Shown here piece by piece: positions 8,390-16,058 of a DNA stretch of 64,000 bases (the stretch's first letter is position 1; every line of letters begins with the position of its first letter). The DNA is from Pseudomonas entomophila (GTDB taxonomy: Bacteria; Pseudomonadota; Gammaproteobacteria; Pseudomonadales; Pseudomonadaceae): assembly GCF_013523125.1 (NCBI RefSeq), contig NZ_JAAMQJ010000005.1, positions 111,153 through 175,152 of the forward strand. Direction: 5' to 3'. The position numbers and the translations under genes are program-made. The notes under the pieces were generated by a model. That model ran no database searches. It was not told the origin of the DNA and worked only from the letters and a program-made list of their open reading frames with translations.

Positions 8390-8788
8390 TCATGGGGTAT
8401 TGGCGTGGGCGAGGGTGGTGGCCAGCGCCTGCTCGCAGCGCTCCTGGGCCACGTCCAGTTCGATCTGCATCTGCTGGATGTCGAGCATCTGCTGCTCGAG
8501 CTGCCCACGGCGTTCGTCGATCTTGGCCAGCATGCTCTCGAGCTGCTTGCGGTTGCCGCTGCTGGGGTCGTACAGGGCGATCAGCTCGCGGCATTCGGCG
8601 ATCGAGAAGCCGATGCGCTTGCCGCGCAGGATCAGCTTCAGGGTGACCTTGTCGCGGGGCGAATAGATGCGCTCCTGGCCTCGACGCGTGGGGCTGAGCA
8701 GGCCTTGTTCTTCATAGAAGCGGATGGCGCGGGTGGTGATGTCCAGTTCGCGCGACAGGTCGGAAATGCTGTAGGTCTGATCGCTCAT
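8390..8788 (-). CDS. MerR-family regulator, LiuR-like
   Basis: A 132-residue MerR protein. The N-terminal winged helix-turn-helix is visible (YSISDLSRELDITTRAIRFYEEQGLL, RRGQERIYSPRD), followed by a long coiled coil (residues about 80-120, rich in E, Q and L). No metal-binding cysteine pattern occurs, which fits the LiuR branch that controls branched-chain amino acid and acyl-CoA catabolism genes. It is the first gene of an operon with mvaB, and a perfect 28-bp palindrome containing TTGACGTGCACGTCAA lies just upstream, matching the LiuR-type operator shape. The inferred signal is a leucine-pathway intermediate. Confidence 0.88.
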   Translation of the reverse strand: MSDQTYSISDLSRELDITTRAIRFYEEQGLLSPTRRGQERIYSPRDKVTLKLILRGKRIGFSIAECRELIALYDPSSGNRKQLESMLAKIDERRGQLEQQMLDIQQMQIELDVAQERCEQALATTLAHANTP

Positions 8789-8822
8789 GGGTAAGCTCGC
8801 CAGGAAGGTCCGCTACGCTAGC

Positions 8823-8850
8823 GTCATGTTGACGTGCACGTCAACATGAC
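8823..8850. promoter_or_regulatory. 28-bp perfect palindrome, operator of the MerR/LiuR-like regulator
   Basis: Centred at 8836/8837 with core ATGTTGACGTGCACGTCAACAT; both 14-base arms match perfectly. It sits 35 bp upstream of the regulator start and agrees with the TTGACGTnnACGTCAA logic of LiuR sites, suggesting autoregulation of the liuR-mvaB operon. Confidence 0.8.
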
Positions 8851-8870
8851 GGGGTGCGGCAGCGTGTCGT

Positions 8871-9854
8871 TCAGCGGTTCACGTCCACGACGAGGCGGCC
8901 ACGGACCTGGCCCGCCAGCAACGCAGGTGCTCGATCCAGCGCCTCGTTCAGGCCGATCGACTGGGTGATCAGGTCCAGTTGCTGGCGATTGAGCACCTCA
9001 TCCAATCGCTGCCATGCCTCGACCCGCCGCGCATAGGGCTGGGTCACGCTGTTGATGCCCAGCAGGCTGACACCACGAAGGATGAACGGCGCCACCGAGG
9101 ATGGGAAATCCATGCCCTGGGCCAACCCGCAGGCCGCCACCAGCCCTTCGGACCGAGTCCCGGCGCAGACGTTGGCCAGGGTATGGCTGCCCACCGAATC
9201 GATGGCCGCCGCCCAGCGCTCCTTGCCGAGCGGTTTACCCGGCTCCGACAGTTCACTGCGCGCCAGCACCTCGGTGGCACCGAGGGTGCGCAGGTAATCA
9301 GCTTCTTCGGCTCGACCCGTGGCCGCAATGACCTGATAGCCTGCCTGGGCGAGCAGGCTCACGGCGAAACTGCCGACCCCGCCACTGGCGCCGGTGACCA
9401 GCACCGGCCCCTGATCGGGCGTGAGTCCATGACGCTCCAGCGCCATCAGGCACAGCATCGCGGTGTACCCGGCCGTGCCGACCGCCATGCACTGACGCGC
9501 GTCCAGCCCGGCGGGCATCGGCACCAGCCAGTCGCCGTCGAGCCGTGCCCGCTGGGCCAGGCCGCCCCAATGGCGCTCGCCTACACCCCAGCCGTTGAGC
9601 ACGACCCGGTCGCCGACCTGCCAGTCAGGGTGGCCGCTGTGCTCGACCGTGCCGGCCAGGTCGATGCCCGGCACCATCGGGAATTGCCGCACCACCGGGC
9701 TCTGGCCGGTGATCGCCAGCGCATCCTTGTAGTTGAGGGTGCTGTAGGTCACGCGCACGGTGACCGTGCCGAGGGGGAGCTGGTCATCGTCGAGGTCGGT
9801 GACCTGTGCGTGCTGCCCCTGCGCGGCCTGGTCGATCAGGATTGCCTTGAACAT
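8871..9854 (-). CDS. Zinc-free quinone oxidoreductase / acrylyl-CoA reductase family (AcuI/YhdH)
   Basis: A 327-residue medium-chain dehydrogenase. TLNYKDALAITG and PGIDLAGTV near the N-terminus and the NADPH-binding GASGGVGSFAVSLLAQAGY are diagnostic of the YhdH/AcuI group. No zinc-binding cysteine motif is present. AcuI reduces acrylyl-CoA to propionyl-CoA with NADPH; YhdH homologues detoxify acrylate-like thioesters. The start at 9854 follows GAGGAGAG. The stop lies about 20 bp from the LiuR palindrome; whether it shares regulation with the leucine pathway is not visible. Confidence 0.9.
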   Translation of the reverse strand: MFKAILIDQAAQGQHAQVTDLDDDQLPLGTVTVRVTYSTLNYKDALAITGQSPVVRQFPMVPGIDLAGTVEHSGHPDWQVGDRVVLNGWGVGERHWGGLAQRARLDGDWLVPMPAGLDARQCMAVGTAGYTAMLCLMALERHGLTPDQGPVLVTGASGGVGSFAVSLLAQAGYQVIAATGRAEEADYLRTLGATEVLARSELSEPGKPLGKERWAAAIDSVGSHTLANVCAGTRSEGLVAACGLAQGMDFPSSVAPFILRGVSLLGINSVTQPYARRVEAWQRLDEVLNRQQLDLITQSIGLNEALDRAPALLAGQVRGRLVVDVNR

Positions 9855-10006
9855 CTGTCTCTCCTCTGTAAGCAGGAATGGCCTGGTCAGCGGTCCATGA
9901 TGCCGTGGAAATGAAGCCGACGACTGCACTTTTTCAGGCTTCGCGGTTCTATGCATGGCCAGGTCGCGCCGATCCCCGGCGCGCCGCCGACTGTCGATCC
10001 TGTCTC

Positions 10007-10738
10007 ATGGCTGTTCGTTCGTCCAACCGTATCCGCACGCTGCTGCTGGCCAGCCTGTGTCTGTGCCTTGTCGCGTGCAGCCATCGGCCAGGCCGTGGCC
10101 TCGCCGCGCAACTGAGCGAAGGCACCCCCCGCGAGTTCTTCCAGACCAGCGTCGATCGCTTGGCCACCCTGGCGATGCGTGACAACCTGCGCAGCCTGTA
10201 TCGGCTGATGAACAAGCTGTACCTGCGCAACCCCGAGCAGTGGAAACGCTCCGGCTACGTCGATGCCGCGACCGCCGAGCGGCAGATCCGCGTGGCCATC
10301 GAGCAACGCCAGCCGTTGCCGCAACTGGGCCAGCGGCGCGACCTGGCGGCCTTGAGCTACGCGCTGGATCCCGACTTTCGCGGCGACCGGGTCGGGGCCT
10401 TCATCTATGCCATCGGCAGCATGCTGGTCACCGCCCATGGGGGACGCACCGAGTTCTTCGTGACCGACGCCATCGACCCGCTGTTCGTCAGCAACGCGGC
10501 GCGCAACATCGAGAAGGCCACCTGGATGCTCAGCCAGCGGCAGGATGCCGATGGCGTGCTGCTGCTGTTCTCCAACGAGATCTCGGAGGAGGGCAGCAAC
10601 CTGAGTTTTGCCGTGGGCTTCGGCAAGATCGTCGCGCGCCTGGACCTGCTGGCCGAGCTGCTCGACGAACGCTACCGGCGCATTGGCCTGAACTACGCCC
10701 AGAGCCTGCTGTTCATGAACTTCTTGCCGGTGCAGTGA
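10007..10738 (+). CDS. Outer-membrane or inner-membrane lipoprotein, conserved hypothetical
   Basis: A 243-residue lipoprotein. The N-terminus RTLLLASLCLCLVAC-S contains a lipobox with the Cys at about residue 23. The mature part is soluble and helical (NLRSLYRLMNKLYLRN, EKATWMLSQRQDADG, GFGKIVARLDLLAELLDERYRRIGLNYAQSLLF). I do not recognise an enzymatic motif; conserved proteins of this type occur widely in Pseudomonas. No clear ribosome-binding site precedes ATG 10007, but it is the only start giving a proper signal. It converges tail to tail with the next gene, with 3 bases between stops. Confidence 0.85.
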   Translation: MAVRSSNRIRTLLLASLCLCLVACSHRPGRGLAAQLSEGTPREFFQTSVDRLATLAMRDNLRSLYRLMNKLYLRNPEQWKRSGYVDAATAERQIRVAIEQRQPLPQLGQRRDLAALSYALDPDFRGDRVGAFIYAIGSMLVTAHGGRTEFFVTDAIDPLFVSNAARNIEKATWMLSQRQDADGVLLLFSNEISEEGSNLSFAVGFGKIVARLDLLAELLDERYRRIGLNYAQSLLFMNFLPVQ

Positions 10739-10741
10739 CGC

Positions 10742-11623
10742 TCACAGCAGCGCGTCGATCGCCTGACGGTACCGCGCGCCGGCGAGGCGCATGCTGTCGA
10801 TGTGACCGGCGCCGGGCACCAGCAGCAGGGTCTTGGGCTGCGGCGCCGCGTCGAACAGGGCCTGGCTGAAGCGCGACGGCACGTAGCGGTCGTTCAGGCC
10901 ATGCACCATCAGCAGGGGCATGCCCAGGTCCGGGATCTTGCCGAGCGAGTCGAACTTCTGCGACAGCAGCCAGCGCACCGGCAAGCTGGTGTTGGTCACC
11001 ACCCCGGCAATGTCGCCGAGCGACGTGAAGGTCGATTCCAGGATCAGCCCATGGGCCGACACCGGGCTGCCAGCCTGGCGCGCCCGCTGTGAAAGGTCAG
11101 TGGCCAGGTCCACGGCGATCGCGCCGCCCAGCGAATGGCCGAAGATCAGTCGCTTGCTGGGGTCCGGTTGCAGCTGGGTGAGGCGCTCCCAGGCAATGCG
11201 GGCGTCTTCGTAGACCGTGGATTCGGAGGGCAGGTCGCCACGGCTCTGCCCGAACCCGCGATAGTCGACGGCCAGCACCGAATAGCCCATGGCGTGCAGC
11301 TGCTCGATGCGAAACAGTTGGCCGGTCAGGTTCCAGCGTACGCCGTGCAGGTAGAGGATCGCGGGTGCATTGGCGCGTTTGGCCGGCCACCACCAGGCAT
11401 GCAGGCTCTGTTGCTTATCGAAGCTCGGGGCGCGCAGGTCGAGTTCCTGCACGCCGGCCGGCAGGCCGTGGAACCAGCTCGCCTGGCCCGGCTCGATGCG
11501 AAACACCAGTTCGCGTTCCTTGTGTTGCAACACGCTGCAGCCGGCGGGCAATGCCACGGCCAGCGTCAGCGCCAGGAGAGCGAACAGCCAGCGGCGCCTG
11601 GTGGTGGGAAACGCGTTGGGCAT
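10742..11623 (-). CDS. Lipid-anchored alpha/beta hydrolase
   Basis: A 293-residue serine hydrolase. A positively charged N-terminus and hydrophobic stretch end in LPAGC, a plausible lipobox. The fold is BEM46/YfhR-like: oxyanion region ILYLHGVRWN, VDYRGFGQS, nucleophile elbow FGHSLGG, acid in GLNDRYVP and base in GAGHIDS. Substrate unknown; likely an esterase or lipase-like enzyme facing the periplasm. Convergent with the neighbouring lipoprotein gene. Confidence 0.88.
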   Translation of the reverse strand: MPNAFPTTRRRWLFALLALTLAVALPAGCSVLQHKERELVFRIEPGQASWFHGLPAGVQELDLRAPSFDKQQSLHAWWWPAKRANAPAILYLHGVRWNLTGQLFRIEQLHAMGYSVLAVDYRGFGQSRGDLPSESTVYEDARIAWERLTQLQPDPSKRLIFGHSLGGAIAVDLATDLSQRARQAGSPVSAHGLILESTFTSLGDIAGVVTNTSLPVRWLLSQKFDSLGKIPDLGMPLLMVHGLNDRYVPSRFSQALFDAAPQPKTLLLVPGAGHIDSMRLAGARYRQAIDALL

Positions 11624-11790
11624 CGTAGGCTCCAGTGCAAGGGAAGAATGCCCTGTTTAACAGATCGATCCGGTCAGGGGCAGGCCAGCGGTCGTATGAT
11701 CGCCACGCGAGGGTTGCAGCATGTGTCGTCTCGGACGCAGTGGATGCCCCCCGGCCTGAGCAGCAGGCGGGGAGCCGGAGCCGGTTCGCC

Positions 11791-12708
11791 TCAGTCCAAG
11801 GTGGCCAGCCATGTCTGGATCTGCTCGAGCGTTGCCGTCGCGCCTCCGCAGACCACCACCATGGGGTTGCGATAGGCCGAGAGGGCGTCGGGCGTATACG
11901 CCAGTGCCAGTGCAGCGCCACAGGCGGGCTCGACCAGCAAGCGGTGGTCGAGCAGAAAGCGTTCGCAGGCCAGCAGCGCTGCACGATCGCTGACCAGGTG
12001 GCTGAGCACGGGGTGCGTCTGCGCGCAAGCCAGCGCCTGGGCGGCGACCTGCTTGGCGCCGAGCGTGGTGGCCAGCGACTCGATGCGTTCCAGTTCGATC
12101 AGTTCACCTGCTTCCAAGGCCCGGTGCAACGAGGCGGCGCCTTCGGTCTCCACCGCCAGCACCGGCACATCGTGCCAGCCATGGCGCCGCAGGCCTTCGA
12201 CGACGCCGCTGAGCAGCCCGCCGCCGCCGACCGAGAGGATGATCACGTCGGGCTTGTAGGCTGCCTGGACCAGTTCGTCCACCAGGCTGGCATGACCTTC
12301 CCAGAGTAGCGGATCATCGAACGGGTGGATGAAGGCATCGTCCGGCCCGACCAGGGTCAGGGCCAGTTCGTTGGCCTCCTGCCAGGAGCTGCCCTGCACG
12401 ATGACCTTGGCGCCTTCCATCGCCAACAGTGCCTTGGCACGCTCGCTGGTGGTCTGTGGCACCACCACGGTCACGGCGGCGCCCAGATGACGGCCCGCGT
12501 AGGCCACGGCCAGCCCGGCATTGCCGCCGGAGGACGAGACGAAATGCCGGGCGCCACGGGCGAAATGGACCTCGCAGGCATGGCCGACACCTCGCAGCTT
12601 GAACGAGCCGCAGGGTTGCAGGGCTTCGAGCTTGAGCGACAGCGGTCGGCCACAGGCCAGCGACAGGGGGCGTGATTCGATCAGGGGGGTGGCGATGTGC
12701 AAGGTCAC
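11791..12708 (-). CDS. PLP-dependent L-serine/L-threonine dehydratase
   Basis: A 305-residue fold-type II PLP enzyme. The Schiff-base Lys lies in CGSFKLRG, the phosphate/substrate loop is SSSGGNAGLAVAYAG, and the cofactor-phosphate glycine loop is SVGGGGLLSGV. Length and motifs fit the short serine dehydratase (SDS) group, which converts L-Ser or L-Thr to pyruvate or 2-oxobutyrate plus ammonia. The start is GTG 12708, overlapping the stop of the upstream regulator as GTGA, so translation is probably coupled. This is independent of the iron-sulfur serine deaminase at 26.4 kb. Confidence 0.9.
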   Translation of the reverse strand: MTLHIATPLIESRPLSLACGRPLSLKLEALQPCGSFKLRGVGHACEVHFARGARHFVSSSGGNAGLAVAYAGRHLGAAVTVVVPQTTSERAKALLAMEGAKVIVQGSSWQEANELALTLVGPDDAFIHPFDDPLLWEGHASLVDELVQAAYKPDVIILSVGGGGLLSGVVEGLRRHGWHDVPVLAVETEGAASLHRALEAGELIELERIESLATTLGAKQVAAQALACAQTHPVLSHLVSDRAALLACERFLLDHRLLVEPACGAALALAYTPDALSAYRNPMVVVCGGATATLEQIQTWLATLD

Positions 12709-13439
12709 GGTTGGCTCCGTTCGGGGTGCGCGCGGGCGAGGTCGTCCGCTTCGCCGCGCAATTGATCCAGATAGTTGTAGACGGTGAAACGGGTGACGCC
12801 CAAGGCCGCCGCAGCCTTTTCCACCCCGCCCTTGACGATGAACAGGCCGCGCGCCTGCATCAGGCGCACGGCATCGACCTTGGCGGCCTTGTCCATCTTG
12901 CCGCGACCCGAACGCCGCAGGGCCGCGTCGATGATCTCGCTCATCAGCACGGCCATGTCGGCCGGAGGCTGAGCGGCCAGGGTGGCGTCCTGGACCACGG
13001 CAGGCTGAGCGCCCAGGGGGTGCAGGCCTTGCAGCAGGTCCAGCGCGGCGTCCAGGCCCGTCACGTCGGTGTTGACGCACAGGCTGGCAAAGGGCACGCC
13101 GTCATGATCGCGGAACAGGGCCGTGGCACTGCGCAGCGAGCGGCCCTTGAGGTGGGTAGGGTAGTCGGGGATGACCACAGGATCACTGCCCGCTTGCTGT
13201 CCAGACGCGCGCATCAACGCCTTGAACCCCAGGTCCTGCTCGGGTGCGGCCAGGATCGGGCTGCCCACGGTTCGACCCGAGAGATGACCGTTGGCGATGG
13301 CCACCACGGACTGTTCGGGTATACGCAGGTCGTGAAGGATCAGCTCGACATTGCGCGGCAGCACGCTGGCCAGGGCCTGCAGGGCGGCTTTCAAGGTCGT
13401 GAAGACGAGGTGGCGGTCGGACTCGGCGGCAGGGGACAT
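12705..13439 (-). CDS. YheO/DauR-type transcriptional regulator (PAS-like plus HTH)
   Basis: A 244-residue regulator. The N-terminal half is a YheO-like PAS domain (NVELILHDLR, SVVAIANGHLSGRTVGSP, GRSLRSATALFRDHDG) and the C-terminal 60 residues form an HTH of the HTH_22 type (GVEKAAAALGVTRFTVYNYLDQL). The family includes DauR, which controls amino acid catabolism. It overlaps the serine/threonine dehydratase by four bases, so it very likely controls that enzyme in response to an amino acid. Repeated TGTTGAATTG boxes upstream are candidate operators. Confidence 0.88.
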   Translation of the reverse strand: MSPAAESDRHLVFTTLKAALQALASVLPRNVELILHDLRIPEQSVVAIANGHLSGRTVGSPILAAPEQDLGFKALMRASGQQAGSDPVVIPDYPTHLKGRSLRSATALFRDHDGVPFASLCVNTDVTGLDAALDLLQGLHPLGAQPAVVQDATLAAQPPADMAVLMSEIIDAALRRSGRGKMDKAAKVDAVRLMQARGLFIVKGGVEKAAAALGVTRFTVYNYLDQLRGEADDLARAHPERSQP

Positions 13440-13446
13440 GGGTTGA

Positions 13447-13480
13447 ACACTGTGTTGAATTGCAACATGGTGTTGAATTG
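13447..13480. promoter_or_regulatory. Direct and inverted TGTTG boxes upstream of the YheO-type regulator
   Basis: TGTTGAATTG occurs at 13453-13462 and exactly again at 13471-13480, spaced 18 bases start to start. The first copy continues into CAACA, giving TGTTG-AATTG-CAACA as an inverted repeat. The location just upstream of the start at 13439 suits an autoregulatory operator. Confidence 0.5.
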
Positions 13481-14109
13481 AGGGGTGGGCGTCAAGCAGG
13501 AAGAGGCCACAGCGTTGCCTGGGCTGGTGTCATGGTGGGTCATTCAGCGCTGAAGGCGAGTGCAGCCTGTCAGAAGGGGAAAGATTGCTCGGTGCCTGTG
13601 GCAGAGGTCGTTTCGCTGTACCTCACGCGCCAACGTGTGGGGTGATGTGTGGGCCCCTGCGGACCCAATCGCGGCCGGTCCGGCTTCCCGGCAGGGGCCG
13701 CTCCACGTTGGCCTGCGGCGCTGATCATTCAGGTCGACGCGATCCCCCTGTGAGCGGCCCCCGTGCCTCGATTGGGCCCGCAGGGCCAGGCCTTTCAACG
13801 TCTTTGGAAAAAGCTCCAGGATGGGATCGTTTGTTGCACCCATCGATTCAACGACATGATACAGGCACGCGCAGCCCTCTGTGTGGGAGCGGGCTTGCCC
13901 GCGATGGCGTCCGGTCCATCGCCGCCTTCATCGCGGGCAAGCCCGCTCCCACACAGAGGGTGAACCGCTCTGCCAGATCAGCAATGCGGTTCACATCGTG
14001 TTAGGCAAAGACGTTGAAAGGCCTGGCCCGCAGGGCCCATCAAATCAGCCACTCCATGTGTCCGGCCAGCATGCCTGAACCGCCCGGACAGGAGGCAGCT
14101 GCGCTGCCT
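13481..14109. repeat. Gene-free region packed with REP and GC-rich palindromic repeats
   Basis: About 630 bases without a gene. At 13648-13795 lies a long inverted GC-rich element (CCTGCGGACCCAATCGCGGC ... CTCGATTGGGCCCGCAGGGCC), followed by CCTTTCAACGTCTTT (13791-13805). At 13881-13955 is an inverted REP pair. At 13955-14040 is the composite module GGGTGAACCGCTC ... AAAGACGTTGAAAGG, the reverse complement of the copy at 4826-4912. The region resembles a sink for small mobile repeats. Confidence 0.85.
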
Positions 14110-15816
14110 TCAGCCAACCAACGGCGGCGTACGAGGCGGCACGCGACGGCGCTGGCCGGTCGCTTCGAACGCCGCTCCGTAACGCAGCAGCGCCGAGTCA
14201 TCGTAGGCACGGCCTGCCAGGGTCAACCCCACCGGCATGCCGATGTCGGCCATCACCCCCATCGGCACGGTGACGGTCGGTACCCCCAGGTGCCGGATCG
14301 CCAGGTTGCCATTGGCCACCCACACGCCGTTGCTCCAGGCGATGTCGGCGCTGGCCGGGTTGACGTCGGCGTCCGCCGGGCCGACGTCGGCCACGGTGGG
14401 GAAGATCACCGCGTCGAGCCCGTGCGCGTCCATCCAGTCTTCCAGGTCCAGCTTGCGCGTGCGCTCCAGGCCACGCAGGCCGTCCGGCACACTGGCGATC
14501 TCGTCCCAGCGCTTGAGCCCGCGCTTGGCCATGTTCACGTACTCGTCCATCCCGGCGGCCAGGTCATCCTCGCGGTTGGGCAGGGTGCCGGGGTCGTGCG
14601 GGAAGATCTTCGGCCCGTCGACGTCTGCCAGACGGTTCAGCCGCGGGTCGTCATTGGCGCGCAGGAAGTCGTCGAAGGCCCAGCCCGACAGTTCCCACAG
14701 CTCGTCGTGCAGGAATTCGGGCGAGACGATGCCACGGGTGAACACGGTCGGAGCGCCCGGACGATCGCCCTCGCAGTTGGACACCAGCGGGAAGTCCACC
14801 TCGACGACCTGGGCGCCGGCGGCCTCCAGCGCCCGGCGCGCGTCGTGCCACAGGGCCATGACGCTGTCCCGGGTGTGGATGCGCTGGCCGGTCGGGCCGC
14901 CGATACCGGGTTTCTCGGACGTGCCGGCTTCGGCGTCGGCATTGATGTACAGGCGCGGTACGCCGAACCGCTTGCCGCGCAGGGCGCTGGCGTCTGCCGC
15001 CAGGTCCAGGTAGCTGGCCGGGCGTACGGTGGAGGCGCGCGGGATCGGTACCCAGGGCTGCAGGCGCCAGAGATCGCCACGGGTATCCGGGTCGTCGGCC
15101 ACCACCACGTCGAGCACCTGCAACAGGTCGGCCATGGTCCGGGCATAGGGCACCACCACGTCCATGGTCGGCGTCAGCGGCCAGTTGCCGCGCACCGAGA
15201 TCACGCCACGCGACGGGGTATAGGCGCACAGGCCATTGTTCGAGGCCGGGCCGCGTCCACTGGACCAGGTTTCCTCGGCCAGGCCGAAGGCCGCGAAGCT
15301 GGCCGCCGTCGCCGTGCCGGCGCCATTGGACGAGCCGGAGGCGAACGGTGCCGTCAGGTAGTCGGCGTTGTACGGGCTCTCGGCGCGGCCATAGACCCCG
15401 CGCTGCATGCCACCGTTGGCCATGGGTGGCATGTTGGTCTTGCCCAGGCAGATCGCCCCGGCCGCGCGCAGGCGCTCGATGGTGAAGGCATCGCGCTGTG
15501 CCACCAGCTCGGCGAAGGCCGGGCTGCCGGAGGCGGCCGTCAGCCCCTTGACCAGGTAGCTGTCCTTGGCCGTGTACGGAATGCCGTCCAGCGGCCCCAG
15601 GCTTTCGCCGCGTGCCCGGCGGGCATCCGACGCCCGCGCTTCTTCGAGCGCCGCGGGGTTGTGCACCACCACGGCGTTCAAGGCCGTGGCGGTCCTGGCA
15701 CCATCGTAGGCCGCGATACGGGCCTGGTAGGCCTCGACCAGCTCGACCGCCGTCGTGCGGCCCCTGACGAGCGCCTCGCGCAGCGCAGCGATGGAAACCT
15801 CGGTTACCTCGATCAT
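14110..15816 (-). CDS. Amidase signature family hydrolase
   Basis: A 568-residue amidase. The catalytic Lys is in IPYTAKDSYLV, the cis-Ser in the glycine/serine-rich stretch FASGSSNGAGTATAASF, and the nucleophilic Ser region is ETWSSGRGPASNN. The enzyme hydrolyses amide bonds; the family includes fatty amide, urethane, mandelamide and GatA-like members. The length exceeds the usual 450-500 residues owing to an insertion in the C-terminal half. No Gat partners or transporter specific to it adjoin. The chosen start, ATG 15816, begins MIEVTEVSIAALREAL, the normal N-terminal helix. Substrate unknown. Confidence 0.9.
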   Translation of the reverse strand: MIEVTEVSIAALREALVRGRTTAVELVEAYQARIAAYDGARTATALNAVVVHNPAALEEARASDARRARGESLGPLDGIPYTAKDSYLVKGLTAASGSPAFAELVAQRDAFTIERLRAAGAICLGKTNMPPMANGGMQRGVYGRAESPYNADYLTAPFASGSSNGAGTATAASFAAFGLAEETWSSGRGPASNNGLCAYTPSRGVISVRGNWPLTPTMDVVVPYARTMADLLQVLDVVVADDPDTRGDLWRLQPWVPIPRASTVRPASYLDLAADASALRGKRFGVPRLYINADAEAGTSEKPGIGGPTGQRIHTRDSVMALWHDARRALEAAGAQVVEVDFPLVSNCEGDRPGAPTVFTRGIVSPEFLHDELWELSGWAFDDFLRANDDPRLNRLADVDGPKIFPHDPGTLPNREDDLAAGMDEYVNMAKRGLKRWDEIASVPDGLRGLERTRKLDLEDWMDAHGLDAVIFPTVADVGPADADVNPASADIAWSNGVWVANGNLAIRHLGVPTVTVPMGVMADIGMPVGLTLAGRAYDDSALLRYGAAFEATGQRRRVPPRTPPLVG

Positions 15817-15942
15817 TGCAGTCACCAGTCTGTGTGCAGGTGGGTGATAAAGGGCGGCAGTGTACCAACAAGGTGCCGGGCCTCGCAGGCTGGCGTGGGG
15901 GCAATGGGTCTTTGCAGTGGAGCAGTGAGGGGCGAGGGGCGA

Positions 15943-16058
15943 GCTACAAGCCACAAGCCGCAAGCTGACCGTAGGGCGGTGAGTCAGGTGCTGGCAGGAT
16001 GTCGAGTCGGCGCTGACGCCCTGGCTTGAAGCTTGAAGCTTGAAGCTTGAAGCTTCAG
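15943..16058. repeat. Heptamer inverted-array locus 1
   Basis: Left arm: GCTACAA, GCCACAA, GCCGCAA (15943-15963). Spacer of 60 bases. Right arm: four perfect GCTTGAA units plus GCTTCAG (16024-16058). The arms are inverted relative to each other, so the locus can fold into a stem-loop. The right arm overlaps the last codons of the MFS gene ending at 16055. The spacer shares GGGCGGTG and GCGCTGAC with locus 3. Confidence 0.85.
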
